A stretch of 64,000 nt of DNA from Pacificispira sp002696645 (GCF_048892425.1 NZ_JBLZHU010000009.1:137614-201613); one strand, 5' to 3'. Shown: positions 25,811-35,147, numbered from the stretch's first letter. Notes: generated by a model from the letters alone, not told the origin. Program-made: numbers and translations.

Positions 25811-26428
25811 GTGTTCGCACGCTTAACAGGCACATTAGACGAAGTGGGCGAGGATACCGTTATTCTGGATGTCGGTGGCGTAGGCTATTTGATCTATTGC
25901 TCGGGGCGCACGCTGAGTGCCTTGCCTGGGCGGGGCGAGGCATTGCGGTTTGAGATCGAAACCCATGTGCGGGAAGACCACATTCATCTTTATGGGTTCC
26001 TGGAAAAATCAGAACGGGACTGGTTCCGTCTGTTGACCACAGTGCAAGGGGTGGGGGCGCGCGTCGCCCTGGCCATATTAAGTGTACTGACACCGGAATT
26101 GCTGACCCAGGCGGTTGCGGCCCAGGATAAGGCTGCTGTCGTGCGTGCCAATGGCGTTGGTCCGAAACTGGCCCAGCGCATCGTTTCTGAACTGAAAGAC
26201 AAGGTCGGCGGTATGGCACTGGGCCCCAACACAGCAGCACAAGGCGGCAAAGCCGGAGAGTCGCACAACGCCGATGCGGGCATAGCGGAAGATGCGGTTT
26301 CTGCCCTGGTCAATCTGGGCTATGGCCGCAGCGACGCCTTCACCGCCGTTGCCAAGGCCACCCGCAATGGGGAGGCCAATGACGTTGGCGGCCTGATCCG
26401 ACTGGCATTGAGGGAGCTCAGTAAATGA
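25811..26428 (+). CDS. ruvA: Holliday junction branch migration protein RuvA
   Basis: A 205-residue protein that starts with GTG at 25811. The N-terminal OB fold (TGTLDEVGEDTVILDVGGVGY) is followed by two helix-hairpin-helix motifs: LLTTVQGVGARVALAILS and VVRANGVGPKLAQRIVSELKDKV. The C-terminal UBA-like domain (AVSALVNLGYGRSDAFTAVAK) contacts RuvB. RuvA tetramers hold the four-way junction and load RuvB. Its stop overlaps the ruvB start by four bases (ATGA), suggesting translational coupling. Confidence 0.95.
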   Translation: MFARLTGTLDEVGEDTVILDVGGVGYLIYCSGRTLSALPGRGEALRFEIETHVREDHIHLYGFLEKSERDWFRLLTTVQGVGARVALAILSVLTPELLTQAVAAQDKAAVVRANGVGPKLAQRIVSELKDKVGGMALGPNTAAQGGKAGESHNADAGIAEDAVSALVNLGYGRSDAFTAVAKATRNGEANDVGGLIRLALRELSK

Positions 26429-27510
26429 GTGATCCCACACACTATTCGCCTGACCGTGTTGTCAGCCCCGAGGCGGGGACCGAAGATCAGCGCGACAGCA
26501 CGGTGCGCCCCTTAACCTTGTCCGAATTTGTCGGGCAGGGCGCGGTGAAGCAGAATTTGAGCATCTTCGTGGAGGCGGCGCGGGGACGGGGCGAGGCAAT
26601 GGACCATGTCCTGTTTTATGGCCCGCCCGGTTTGGGCAAGACAACGCTGGCCCAGATCGTCAGCCGTGAATTGGGGGTTGGTTTCCGTGCGACATCTGGT
26701 CCTGTGATCGCCAAAGCAGGCGATCTGGCGGCGTTGTTGACCAATCTACAGCCCCGCGATGTCCTGTTCATTGACGAGATTCATCGTCTGTCCCCCGCGG
26801 TTGAGGAAATCCTGTATCCCGCGATGGAGGATTTTCAACTGGATCTGATCATTGGGGATGGCCCGTCGGCGCGCTCCGTTCGAATTGATCTGCAGCCATT
26901 TACGCTGGTTGCCGCAACGACAAGGGCCGGATTGATCACAACGCCGTTGCGGGAACGGTTTGGCATTCCGCTGCATATGAATTTCTATACTGAAGATGAA
27001 TTGACCGAAATTGTGCGCCGTGCGGCGCGGGTTCTGTCGATGCATGTCACGGATGATGGTGCGCGCGAAGTCGCCCGCCGCAGTCGGGGCACGCCGCGGG
27101 TTGCCAATCGGTTGCTGCGTCGGGTGCGGGATTTTGCCTCTGTCGATGGAAATTCCGCGATCACCGCGAAATCCGCAGATGCCGCCCTATTGCGGCTGGA
27201 GGTGGATGCGCGCGGGTTGGACGCGATGGACCGCCGGTATTTGACCTGTATCGCGGAAAACTATGGCGGCGGGCCTGTCGGGGCGGAAACCCTGGCGGCG
27301 GCTTTGGGCAATGAACGCGACGTGTTGGAGGAAGTGGTGGAACCTTTCCTTATCCAACAAGGATTGGTTCAGCGCACGCCGCGCGGTCGTATGCTTGCCC
27401 GCCAGGGCTGGTCCTATATCGGTCTGGACATGCCAGCGACAACGGCTGCGCAACTGGATCTTCTGCAAAAGGCGACGGCACCGCCCGGGGGGGATGATGA
27501 CCCGTCTTAA
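26425..27510 (+). CDS. ruvB: Holliday junction branch migration helicase RuvB
   Basis: A 361-residue AAA+ motor. Walker A is GPPGLGKTT (residues 66-74), Walker B FIDEIHRL (Asp117-Glu118), sensor 1 in LVAATTRAGLITTPLRERFG, which also holds the arginine finger, and the C-terminal winged helix ends with RTPRGRMLARQGWSYIGL. Hexamers pump duplex DNA through the RuvA-junction complex. The last 5 codons overlap the next gene (ybgC). Confidence 0.96.
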   Translation: MSDPTHYSPDRVVSPEAGTEDQRDSTVRPLTLSEFVGQGAVKQNLSIFVEAARGRGEAMDHVLFYGPPGLGKTTLAQIVSRELGVGFRATSGPVIAKAGDLAALLTNLQPRDVLFIDEIHRLSPAVEEILYPAMEDFQLDLIIGDGPSARSVRIDLQPFTLVAATTRAGLITTPLRERFGIPLHMNFYTEDELTEIVRRAARVLSMHVTDDGAREVARRSRGTPRVANRLLRRVRDFASVDGNSAITAKSADAALLRLEVDARGLDAMDRRYLTCIAENYGGGPVGAETLAAALGNERDVLEEVVEPFLIQQGLVQRTPRGRMLARQGWSYIGLDMPATTAAQLDLLQKATAPPGGDDDPS

Positions 27511-27922
27511 TGCGCCCCATGTCACAGACATTCGCGTCTATTATGAAGATACGGATGCTGGCGGGATCGTCTATTACGCAAACTATCTGAAATTTGCAGA
27601 GCGGGGGCGTACCGAATTCCTGCGGGATTTGGGATTTGGTCATCGCGATTTGCAGGCAAGTGATGGCGTGGGTTTTGTGGTGCGGCGCTGTGTTGTGGAT
27701 TATCGAAAACCCGCAAAGTTGGATGATGCATTAAGCGTCGAATCTGATTTGCTTGCCGTGTCTGGTGCGCGCTTTGAAATGGCACAACGTGTCCTTAGAA
27801 ATGCCACGATCTTGTGTGATTTAACCGTCACCTTGGGATGCGTGGATGGATCCGGTCGGCCCGTGCGCCTGCCTCAATCGGTCCGGGTGGCCTTGGATGG
27901 TTGGGGTTTGATGCCAACGTGA
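27497..27922 (+). CDS. ybgC: Tol-Pal-associated acyl-CoA thioesterase
   Basis: A 141-residue hot-dog-fold enzyme. The motif VYYEDTDAGGIVYYANYLKF carries the catalytic Asp (4-hydroxybenzoyl-CoA thioesterase class) and the YANY helix; RAERGRTE-type sequence follows (AERGRTEFLRDLG). ATGs at 27494 and 27497 are both possible; either overlaps the ruvB end. Family knowledge: YbgC hydrolyses acyl-CoA or acyl-ACP and is encoded with the Tol system, perhaps in phospholipid handling. tolQ begins about 105 bp downstream. Confidence 0.9.
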   Translation: MTRLNAPHVTDIRVYYEDTDAGGIVYYANYLKFAERGRTEFLRDLGFGHRDLQASDGVGFVVRRCVVDYRKPAKLDDALSVESDLLAVSGARFEMAQRVLRNATILCDLTVTLGCVDGSGRPVRLPQSVRVALDGWGLMPT

Positions 27923-28027
27923 TACGTGTCGGCAGGAATTGTTACTGTGTGTTTGGTAAATCAAATCAAAGATTTGGGGCGGTTGGTCCGGTAATCGGAC
28001 CTGATTAGGAAGAGAAAAGGGCAGACT

Positions 28028-28777
28028 ATGGAACAGCAAACGGGGGACGGCCTGACAACCGGCCTCATGGATACAGTGATTTCCGGTCAGATGATGGCGC
28101 ATGGTGGGGAATTATCAATTATCTCCCTGTTTCTTCAGGCGGATATTGTCGTGAAAATCGTGATGGTACTGTTGATCCTTGCCTCGGTCTGGACCTGGGC
28201 CATCATCTTTGAAAAGTCGATGCGCCTGCGCAAGATGCGTCGTCTGGCGTCGCGCTTTGAAGATGCCTTCTGGTCCGGTGGATCGCTGGAGGAACTTTAT
28301 GGGCGCATCGGTCAATATCCGGCCGATCCGATGTCGTCGGTCTTTTCCTCTGCGATGCGGGAATGGGAACGCTCTGCCGGGCGCGCCACATCAGGGGCGT
28401 CATTGGGTCTGCAACAACGCATTGAACGGGTGATGCAGCTATCCATGAACCGGGAGATCGACAAGCTGGAGCGATATTTGCCGTTCCTGGCTTCTGTCGG
28501 ATCAGCGGCACCCTTTGTGGGGCTTTTCGGGACGGTATGGGGAATCATGAATTCCTTTGCCTCCATCGCCGCAACGAACCAGACAAGCCTGGCCGTCGTT
28601 GCGCCTGGGATCGCAGAGGCCCTGTTTGCCACGGCATTGGGGCTTGTCGCGGCCATACCAGCGACATTGGCATACAACAAATTGTCTGCGGATCTTGGAC
28701 GCTATGCCGGGCGGCTGGAAAGCTTTGCCGGTGAGTTTGGCGCCATCATCTCACGGCAATTGGATGACAGGACCTGA
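28028..28777 (+). CDS. tolQ: Tol-Pal system proton channel protein TolQ
   Basis: A 249-residue inner-membrane protein of the MotA/ExbB/TolQ family with three membrane helices: one near residues 38-60 (IVMVLLILASVWTWAIIF), and two after residue 150 (LPFLASVGSAAPFVGLFGTV and GIAEALFATALGLVAAIPATLAYN). A cytoplasmic domain lies between helices 1 and 2. With TolR it uses proton flow to energise TolA and keep the outer membrane invaginating at division. tolR begins 4 bases after its stop. Confidence 0.95.
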   Translation: MEQQTGDGLTTGLMDTVISGQMMAHGGELSIISLFLQADIVVKIVMVLLILASVWTWAIIFEKSMRLRKMRRLASRFEDAFWSGGSLEELYGRIGQYPADPMSSVFSSAMREWERSAGRATSGASLGLQQRIERVMQLSMNREIDKLERYLPFLASVGSAAPFVGLFGTVWGIMNSFASIAATNQTSLAVVAPGIAEALFATALGLVAAIPATLAYNKLSADLGRYAGRLESFAGEFGAIISRQLDDRT

Positions 28778-28780
28778 ATC

Positions 28781-29254
28781 ATGGGAATGCAGCTAGGATC
28801 CGACGGCATTCGACCGGGTTTGCGCAGCAAGCGCTATAAGCCTGTGTCGGAAATCAATGTGACTCCATTTGTCGATGTCATGCTGGTGCTGTTGATTGTG
28901 TTTATGGTCACAGCCCCATTGCTGTCAGTCGGGGTTCCGGTTGATCTGCCCAAGACTGAGGCGGCTAGTCTGAATGACAGCGATGAGCCGCTTGTTGTCA
29001 CGGTCAATCGCGATGGCGATGTGTTCCTGGATGAAGAACCTACAGATCTGCCCCGTCTGGTGGCGACACTGGTCGCCAGTCATGGGGCCAATCCGGATAT
29101 TCGGATTTTCGTGCGCGGGGATGAGCAGATCGCCTATGGCCGTGTCTTGGAAGTGATGGGCAAGATCAGCGCGGCTGGATTTAAGAAGGTCGCCCTTCTG
29201 GCGCGTCTGCCTTCACAAACGGGGGATGCACCCCCGGCGGCATCCCCCAAATGA
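28781..29254 (+). CDS. tolR: Tol-Pal system protein TolR
   Basis: A 157-residue ExbD/TolR family protein. After a cytoplasmic tail, SEINVTPFVDVMLVLLIVFM forms the single membrane helix with the conserved Asp (in PFVDVMLVLLI) that carries protons with TolQ. The periplasmic part (PLVVTVNRDGDVFLDEE, IRIFVRGDEQIAYGRV) matches the TolR fold. The C-terminal end is Pro/Ala-rich. It is 43 bp before tolA. Confidence 0.94.
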   Translation: MGMQLGSDGIRPGLRSKRYKPVSEINVTPFVDVMLVLLIVFMVTAPLLSVGVPVDLPKTEAASLNDSDEPLVVTVNRDGDVFLDEEPTDLPRLVATLVASHGANPDIRIFVRGDEQIAYGRVLEVMGKISAAGFKKVALLARLPSQTGDAPPAASPK

Positions 29255-29296
29255 CCCAACGGCGTGAACGCGGTTAGAGGACCCAAGTAGAGACCT

Positions 29297-30289
29297 ATGC
29301 GCGGCCCCTTCATCTTTTCAATACTGTTTCATATCGCGATTGTCGTCGCGGCCTTGATTGATTGGCCCGATAGCAGTCGCGAGTTGGTTGAATTGGGCGG
29401 ACAGCAAAGCTTCGAGGTCGTCTCTGAAGAGGAATTGGCGCAATTACAGACGCCAGCGGAAACGCCGAAACCGGAAGAAAAACCGGAAGAGCCCAAGCCA
29501 GAGGAACCCAAGCCGGATCCTGCGCCTGCTCCGCCGCCACCACCGCCGGAGCCAACGCCGCCGCCGCCGCCCCCCCCACCTCCGCCAGAGCCGGTTCCTG
29601 CGCCGCCAGAACCTGTGCCTGAACCAGCGCCGGAACCCCCGCCGCAGGAGCCACCGCCTGAGCCCAAGCCGGAACCTGTGCCCGAGCCAAAGCTGGAGCC
29701 GCCGCCAGAGCCTAAGCCGCCGGAACCGAAGCCGGAGCCGCCAAAGGCTGCGACCGCGCCCCCCGTGTTTCAGCCGCCCAAAAAGCCCAAGGAGCCTAAA
29801 AAGCCCGAGGAGCCTAAGAAGGATTTTGCCTCTTCCGTGCTGAATACCTTGGCGGATGTGAAGGATGCGCCACCGCCACCGCCCAAGCCGGAAGAAAAGA
29901 AAGAAGTCACGACGCTGAACGAAGCCGTTGCCGCTGCCCTGGGGCAACGCCCACAGCCCAGTGCTCAGGCGTCCAGTCGGTTATCCTCACAAGGCATGAC
30001 GGATTCTGAATTGGCCATCGTGCGGGATCAGATCGTGCGCTGCTGGAATCCTCCGGTTGGGGCCGCGAATGTGAAAGATATGCTGGCCGTGGTGGAAATA
30101 GAGATGAATCAGAACAAGTCTGTGAACAGTGCGCGGGTGACGGAACTGTCATCCTCTGCGACGCAACAATATGGTGAAAGCGTCTTGCGGGCCGTGCAAT
30201 TGTGTTCGCCGCTGAAGTTACCTGACGGCAAATATGCCGAATGGAATAAGATCATCCTGACCTTCTCGCCAAGAGACATGGTGTTTTAG
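29297..30289 (+). CDS. tolA: Tol-Pal system protein TolA
   Basis: A 330-residue protein. It has an N-terminal membrane helix (FIFSILFHIAIVVAALIDW), then about 120 residues dominated by Pro-Glu and Pro-Lys runs (for example EEKPEEPKPEEPKP and long PPPPP stretches), and a C-terminal domain (residues about 230-330) with VRDQIVRCWNPPVGA, VVEIEMNQNKSVNSARV and SPLKLPDGKYAEWNKIIL. The rigid Pro-rich rod replaces the Ala/Lys helix seen in enteric TolA and spans the periplasm to reach Pal. Long proline runs are likely to slow ribosomes. Product function from family. Confidence 0.9.
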   Translation: MRGPFIFSILFHIAIVVAALIDWPDSSRELVELGGQQSFEVVSEEELAQLQTPAETPKPEEKPEEPKPEEPKPDPAPAPPPPPPEPTPPPPPPPPPPEPVPAPPEPVPEPAPEPPPQEPPPEPKPEPVPEPKLEPPPEPKPPEPKPEPPKAATAPPVFQPPKKPKEPKKPEEPKKDFASSVLNTLADVKDAPPPPPKPEEKKEVTTLNEAVAAALGQRPQPSAQASSRLSSQGMTDSELAIVRDQIVRCWNPPVGAANVKDMLAVVEIEMNQNKSVNSARVTELSSSATQQYGESVLRAVQLCSPLKLPDGKYAEWNKIILTFSPRDMVF

Positions 30290-30348
30290 GATTTTGGGAA
30301 TGAACCGGTCATTAGGACCAAACCGACTGAATGCAAGCGAGGCTTAAG

Positions 30349-31674
30349 ATGAAACGCGTTATCGCATTTTCGACGATCCTGTTGCTCTGTGTTGTAACCC
30401 TTGGTGCGGCGTCTCCGGGCGCCCGGGCTGAGGTTCGCATCGACATTACACGGGGCAATGTTGAGCCTTTGCCCATTGCCATTCCTGAATTCTTTGGTCT
30501 CAGCGCCGCTGAATCAGAATTGGGCCGAAATATTGCCGATGTGATTCAGAATGACCTGGTAAATTCCGGGCTTTTCCGCGCTGTGGATCGCGCGGCATTC
30601 AATCAGGATTCTCAAAGCCTGGCTGTGCGCCCCCGGTTTGAATCCTGGCGCAAGATTGACGCCCAGGCCCTGGTCAGCGGTAAGATTTCCGTTGAACAGG
30701 ATGGCCGTGTCACGGTGGAATTCCGGTTATGGGACGTCTTTGCGGCAGAACATATGCTGGGGCGTCGCTATTCTGCGGATTCAAATACCTGGCGCCGTGT
30801 TGCCCATGTGGTTGCGGACGCGATCTATAAGCGGATTACCGGGGAAGATGGGTACTTTGACAGCCAGATCGTCTATGTCGCCAAAAGCGGGCCAAAGGAC
30901 AATCGGACGTACCGATTGGCGATCATGGATCAGGACAGCGCCAACCATCGCTATCTGACCGATGGCAGCAGCATTGTTGAAAAGCCCCGGTTTTCGCCTG
31001 CGCGTAAGGAAATCGTTTATCTGGATTTCTTTAACAACATGCGCCGTGTGTATTTATTCAATCTGGAAACAGCCCGTCGCGAACTTTTGGGCTCTTTCGA
31101 TGGCATGACATTTTCGCCGCGTTTCTCGCCCGATGGAAACCGGGTCGTGATGACGTTCGAACAGAACGGAAATTCTGAGATTTATTCGATGGATCTGCGG
31201 ACAAGGCAATCATCCCGCTTGACCAATGAACCAGGGATCGACACCTCTCCCAGCTATTCTCCCGATGGCTCGCGGGTGGTTTTTGAATCGGATCGTGGTG
31301 GTGTGCAACAGATTTATGTGATGAATGCAGACGGGTCTGACGTCCAGCGTATCAGTTTCGGGGATGGTCACTATGCGACACCGGTATGGTCGCCACGCGG
31401 CGATTTGATCGCCTTTACGAAAATCTATAAGGGAGAGTTCTATATCGGCGTCATGCGACCCGATGGAACCGGCGAGCGCCTGTTGGTCAATGGCTATCAC
31501 AATGAGGGTCCAACCTGGTCCCCGAATGGCCGTGTTCTGATGTTTTATCGCGAGACGCGTGGGGACAAGGGTGAATCCTATCTCTATTCCATCGACATAA
31601 CCGGCTATAACGAAAGACGAATTCCAACTCCAGGCTACGCCGCTGATCCGGCGTGGTCCCCCCTTAATCGGTAA
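30349..31674 (+). CDS. tolB: Tol-Pal system beta-propeller protein TolB
   Basis: A 441-residue periplasmic protein. The start MKRVIAFSTILLLCVVTLGA (30349) has GAGG upstream and gives a clean signal peptide ending near AR/AE about residue 27; an ATG 18 bp upstream is less likely. An N-terminal domain (IPIAIPEF-type, PLPIAIPEFFGLSAAE) is followed by a six-bladed propeller with repeated TolB motifs FSPDGNRVVMT, YSPDGSRVVFES and WSPRGDLIAFT. TolB docks on Pal and is released by TolA. 226 bp separate it from pal. Confidence 0.94.
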   Translation: MKRVIAFSTILLLCVVTLGAASPGARAEVRIDITRGNVEPLPIAIPEFFGLSAAESELGRNIADVIQNDLVNSGLFRAVDRAAFNQDSQSLAVRPRFESWRKIDAQALVSGKISVEQDGRVTVEFRLWDVFAAEHMLGRRYSADSNTWRRVAHVVADAIYKRITGEDGYFDSQIVYVAKSGPKDNRTYRLAIMDQDSANHRYLTDGSSIVEKPRFSPARKEIVYLDFFNNMRRVYLFNLETARRELLGSFDGMTFSPRFSPDGNRVVMTFEQNGNSEIYSMDLRTRQSSRLTNEPGIDTSPSYSPDGSRVVFESDRGGVQQIYVMNADGSDVQRISFGDGHYATPVWSPRGDLIAFTKIYKGEFYIGVMRPDGTGERLLVNGYHNEGPTWSPNGRVLMFYRETRGDKGESYLYSIDITGYNERRIPTPGYAADPAWSPLNR

Positions 31675-31765
31675 AGTTGGGGCTGTGATATCGCATATCT
31701 GCCACTACTCGGGTCAAATAATTGATAAATATTGAGGTAGATGTCCCGTATCGGCGCAGATTCAG

Positions 31766-31795
31766 TTGAAAAGCGTGTAAAGGCATGTTTATTAT
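31766..31795 (+). promoter_or_regulatory. Sigma-70-like promoter of pal
   Basis: TTGAAA (31766-31771) and TATTAT (31790-31795) are separated by 18 bp, about 105 bp before the pal ATG. A short GTCGCC/GGCGAC hairpin lies near 31862-31882, just before the pal Shine-Dalgarno (AGGGGG). This would allow pal to be made in excess over tolB. Predicted from sequence only. Confidence 0.5.
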
Positions 31796-31900
31796 TGCAC
31801 CGCCGAAGGATTAGGGTGGTTCGCATCCTCGTCCCGCGTCGGAGTGACACGAGATTTACACGTCGCCCTATTTTGAGGCGACTGCGTAGGGGGTACCTCA

Positions 31901-32425
31901 ATGCGCTTACAAGTTATTGCCTTGCTGGCAGCCGTTGCCTTGGTGTCGGCATGCTCTTCATCCGGCGACGAAGCTGCGATGACCGAGAACACTGGAACAC
32001 AAACACAGGCCGTCGCGCCACCACCTCCTCCTCCGGCACCTGCTGGTCCGGTTGCAGGTTCTATTGAGCAGTTCATGCAGGTTGCTGGCGACCGCGTGTT
32101 CTTCGCAACAGACCGCTCGGATCTTTCTGATCAAGCACAGGCAGCTTTGGATGCACAGGCCAAATGGCTTGCCGCGTTCCCGGCTGTGGTCGTGACGATC
32201 GAAGGTCATGCTGATGAGCGTGGGACGGATGATTACAACTTGGCTCTGAGCGCACGCCGCGCTGCTGCTGCCCGCGATTATTTGATCGCAAAGGGTGTTT
32301 CAGCCAGCCGCATTCAGACCTTGGCGTTTGGCGAAAGCCGCCCGGTTGCTACCGGTTCGAATGAGGCCGCTTGGGCTCAGAACCGCCGTGCAGTGACTGT
32401 TTTGACGGGTGGCTATAACAGCTAA
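31901..32425 (+). CDS. pal: Peptidoglycan-associated lipoprotein Pal
   Basis: A 174-residue outer-membrane lipoprotein. The signal peptide MRLQVIALLAAVALVSAC ends in lipobox LVSAC with the lipidated Cys18. After a Pro-rich linker (APPPPPPAPAG) comes an OmpA-like domain: VFFATDRSDLSDQAQAAL, VVTIEGHADERGTDDYNLALS, the peptidoglycan-binding motif, and IQTLAFGESRPVATGSNEAAWAQNRRAVTVL-type sequence. It ties the outer membrane to peptidoglycan and binds TolB. A strong terminator follows, so cpoB has its own start or relies on read-through. Confidence 0.96.
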   Translation: MRLQVIALLAAVALVSACSSSGDEAAMTENTGTQTQAVAPPPPPPAPAGPVAGSIEQFMQVAGDRVFFATDRSDLSDQAQAALDAQAKWLAAFPAVVVTIEGHADERGTDDYNLALSARRAAAARDYLIAKGVSASRIQTLAFGESRPVATGSNEAAWAQNRRAVTVLTGGYNS

Positions 32426-32446
32426 CCCATCGCGTAGAAGTGTTTT

Positions 32447-32487
32447 AGGCGGTCGTCTGGAAATCCCTGACGGCCGCCTATTTTTTT
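32447..32487 (+). terminator. Rho-independent terminator of pal
   Basis: AGGCGGTCGTC (32447-32457) pairs with GACGGCCGCCT (32469-32479) with one G-U, followed by A and a run of seven T. Separates pal from cpoB. Confidence 0.9.
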
Positions 32488-32532
32488 GGTGCTGCCAAAA
32501 TTTTGCCACGATGTAAGCGCAAGAGTTAGATC

Positions 32533-33711
32533 ATGAAAAAGACAAATCTTCGTATTCTGCCGTTGTCCGTAACCCGTCAGGCGCTGGCCGTTGTTGTGGG
32601 CCTTGTTCTGGCTGTTGCTGGCTTGGCCTCCGTGCCGGCTCAGGCCCAGGATGTCGCGCGTGAATTGCAGAACCTGAAGCGGGATTTGGCGACACTTCAG
32701 CGCTATGTCTACAATGGCAAGTCCGGGCCGGTTCCGACACTCAGCGAGGATACCGCGTCCAGTGCGGGGGCGGGTTTGCCCTCTGACGCAGCGGCGCAGA
32801 TCCAGATCAAGCTACAGGAAATGGAGCGGCAGTTGCGCGTATCCACCGGCAAGCTGGAGGAAACCGAGTTTAAACTGCGCCAATTGGATCAGCGTCTTGA
32901 TACCGCCCTGGCGGATATCGACTATCGCCTTACAAAGCTGGAAGGGGGCAATCCCAATGCACCCCAACAGACCGGTTCCTTGAGCGGCAATGCGGCTGCG
33001 TCGTCAAATCAACCGCAACAAATTATTCCCGTACCGGGGCAGTCATCGACAACCGTAATCTCTTCGGAAGGGTCACAAGGCCCCGGCTCGACCTCTGGAA
33101 ACGCGACTGCGGGCAAACCAGGCACATTGGGCACATTGATTGTAGACGGGCAGGGTAATGTGATCGGGGGGCAAGCCTCTGCCTCCGCGACCCAAGGGTC
33201 CAGCCCGATGTCTGCATCGGGATCCAACACAACAACGCCCAGTGTCCCGCAAGCCGCCCCCAGTTCCGGGCCGGTTGCGGGCAGCGATCTTTCCACCGTC
33301 AGCCAGGCGGATACCGCGTCGCTGCCAACGGAACCGCAAGCCCTGTATGATTACAGCCTGGGTCTGATGCGGCAGGGAGATTATGCGGGGGCGGAGTCTG
33401 CGCTGAAGGTCTTCCTGGACAAACATTCGGACTCACCGCTGGTCAGTTCCGCGATTTATTGGTTGGGCGAAACCTATTACGTGCGCGATAACTATCGTGA
33501 TGCAGCCTTTTCCTTTGTGGATGTCTATTCCAAACACCCAAAAAGCAACAAAGCGCCCGACAGCTTGTTGAAACTGGGTATGTCCCTGTTTGCCCTGGGC
33601 AATAAGTCTGAAGCCTGCACCGCCTTCCAGACCTTGAAGTCTGATTATCCGGATGCGCGGCGCGCAGTTCTGAAACTGGCGGAAGACCGTTCCGCGCAAT
33701 ATGGGTGCTGA
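32533..33711 (+). CDS. cpoB: Tol-Pal associated TPR protein CpoB (YbgF)
   Basis: A 392-residue periplasmic protein. Signal peptide: hydrophobic ALAVVVGLVLAVAGLASVP, probably cut at PAQAQ near residue 38. Coiled-coil trimerisation segments follow (VARELQNLKRDLATLQRYV and a second near residues 90-140, MERQLRVSTGKLEETEFKLR). A long Ser/Gly/Thr/Gln-rich linker leads to the C-terminal TPR-like YbgF domain (LYDYSLGLMRQGDYAGAESA, FLDKHSDSPLVSSAIYWLGE, LLKLGMSLFALGNKSEACTA). CpoB couples peptidoglycan synthesis with outer-membrane constriction in E. coli. The long low-complexity linker is unusual in length. Confidence 0.9.
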   Translation: MKKTNLRILPLSVTRQALAVVVGLVLAVAGLASVPAQAQDVARELQNLKRDLATLQRYVYNGKSGPVPTLSEDTASSAGAGLPSDAAAQIQIKLQEMERQLRVSTGKLEETEFKLRQLDQRLDTALADIDYRLTKLEGGNPNAPQQTGSLSGNAAASSNQPQQIIPVPGQSSTTVISSEGSQGPGSTSGNATAGKPGTLGTLIVDGQGNVIGGQASASATQGSSPMSASGSNTTTPSVPQAAPSSGPVAGSDLSTVSQADTASLPTEPQALYDYSLGLMRQGDYAGAESALKVFLDKHSDSPLVSSAIYWLGETYYVRDNYRDAAFSFVDVYSKHPKSNKAPDSLLKLGMSLFALGNKSEACTAFQTLKSDYPDARRAVLKLAEDRSAQYGC

Positions 33712-33763
33712 TCCAGGATTACTGGAACAGCAGCAGACAGGTTTGCTGCGGGGAAGGATCCCG

Positions 33764-35122
33764 ATGCCTGTAACACCGATGACAAATCAAGAATTTTCGA
33801 ATCAATTGATCAGTTTGGCCTATCCGGGAACAGCACCGCCGCTGGTGGCCTGCTCGGGCGGGCCAGACAGCATCGCGCTGGTTTTTCTGGCGGATCAATG
33901 GGCTCAGACTCAGGGGATGCGCGCCCGGGCAGTCTGTGTCGATCATGGCTTACGGGCTGAGGCTGGCGCGGAAGCGCAGGGGGTTGCGCGCGCCCTGAAC
34001 GAATATGGTGTTGTAACCACTGTCTTACGTCATGAAGGACGCAAACCGGTTCGCGATATTCAGGCGGCGGCGCGGCAGATTCGGTTTCGGTTGCTGACCG
34101 ATTGGGTTCAGGCGAGCGACCAGGCATACAAGCATATTTTTCTGGCGCATCATCAGGATGATCAGGCGGAAACGGTCCTGTTGCGATTGGCGCGGGGCAG
34201 CGGCGTTGATGGGCTTGCGGCGATGGCACCGGTAACTCAGCGCGATGGCATGACATTGCTGCGTCCGCTGTTGTCCTTTCCCAAGGCACGATTGCTGGCG
34301 ACCGCACAGGCATCGGGCCTGCCCATCGTGACAGATCCATCCAATGGCGATCGGGCGTTCGCCCGTGTTCGAATGCGCCAAATGCAGGAAAGTCTGGCTG
34401 CGGAAGGTCTGACGCCTGAGCGATTGGGAAAAACGGCGGAGCGTATGGCCAGGGCAGGCGCGGCGCTGACCGAGGCCCGGGATCGGTTTTTGAACGATCA
34501 TGTGGTCTGTGATCCTGCGGGATTCGCGACATGCAATGCGGCAACCTTATGCGACCTTCCCGAAGAGATTGCCTTGCGCTGTCTGTCCCATAAGCTGCGC
34601 ATTCTGGGGGGCAATGACTATCCACCCCGGGAAGAACATGTCATTGCCCTGCACCGCGCATTGGCTCAGGACCCCATGGCTTTGACGGGGTTGCAAGGGG
34701 GGCGCACCGTCTCTGGCGTCCGGATTATGCCATGGCGAGACCATGTGCTGTTTTGTCGTGAATCTGCGGGCATGACTGGTGATCGGGCAATTGCCAACCG
34801 GACTTTGTGGGATAATCGCTACGACTGCCGGTTCGCGCCGCAGGCTGTTGCCGACCCTGGTTTCACCATTGGTCCGCTTGGGCGGGATGGTCTGGCCTGG
34901 GCGCGGGAGCGTGCGCCACAGGCTTTGGCGGCCTTGCCCGGCGCCGTCCGGGTGACCCTGCCGGCGCTTCGGCATAGCGCAGACCTGGCCGCCATTCCCC
35001 ATCTGGGGCTGACGACAGGTGAGTCTGCGCCCCAAGACTATCCCATTGGTACGATTGGCTATCGGTCGGTATCGCCGGCCTGGGGTGAGGCATTTAGGCA
35101 GCGGTTCAGCTTTTCACACTGA
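33764..35122 (+). CDS. tilS: tRNA(Ile)-lysidine synthase
   Basis: A 452-residue protein from the ATG at 33764, which has GGAAGGA upstream; earlier in-frame codons overlap cpoB. The P-loop SGGPDS (residues 31-36) is the PP-loop ATP pyrophosphatase motif; LAHHQDDQAETVLLRLARGSG is the conserved substrate-binding helix region. The enzyme converts cytidine 34 of the minor Ile-tRNA to lysidine so that AUA is read as Ile, an essential step. The C-terminal domain is divergent, as usual in alphaproteobacteria. Between cpoB and ftsH. Confidence 0.92.
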   Translation: MPVTPMTNQEFSNQLISLAYPGTAPPLVACSGGPDSIALVFLADQWAQTQGMRARAVCVDHGLRAEAGAEAQGVARALNEYGVVTTVLRHEGRKPVRDIQAAARQIRFRLLTDWVQASDQAYKHIFLAHHQDDQAETVLLRLARGSGVDGLAAMAPVTQRDGMTLLRPLLSFPKARLLATAQASGLPIVTDPSNGDRAFARVRMRQMQESLAAEGLTPERLGKTAERMARAGAALTEARDRFLNDHVVCDPAGFATCNAATLCDLPEEIALRCLSHKLRILGGNDYPPREEHVIALHRALAQDPMALTGLQGGRTVSGVRIMPWRDHVLFCRESAGMTGDRAIANRTLWDNRYDCRFAPQAVADPGFTIGPLGRDGLAWARERAPQALAALPGAVRVTLPALRHSADLAAIPHLGLTTGESAPQDYPIGTIGYRSVSPAWGEAFRQRFSFSH

Positions 35123-35147
35123 TTGGGCGATTTAGACCGGGCCCGCC

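Noticed and set aside
29444..29947. Arg/Trp- and Gly-rich reverse frames
   Set aside because: Translation of the complement of the proline-rich tolA segment; low complexity only.
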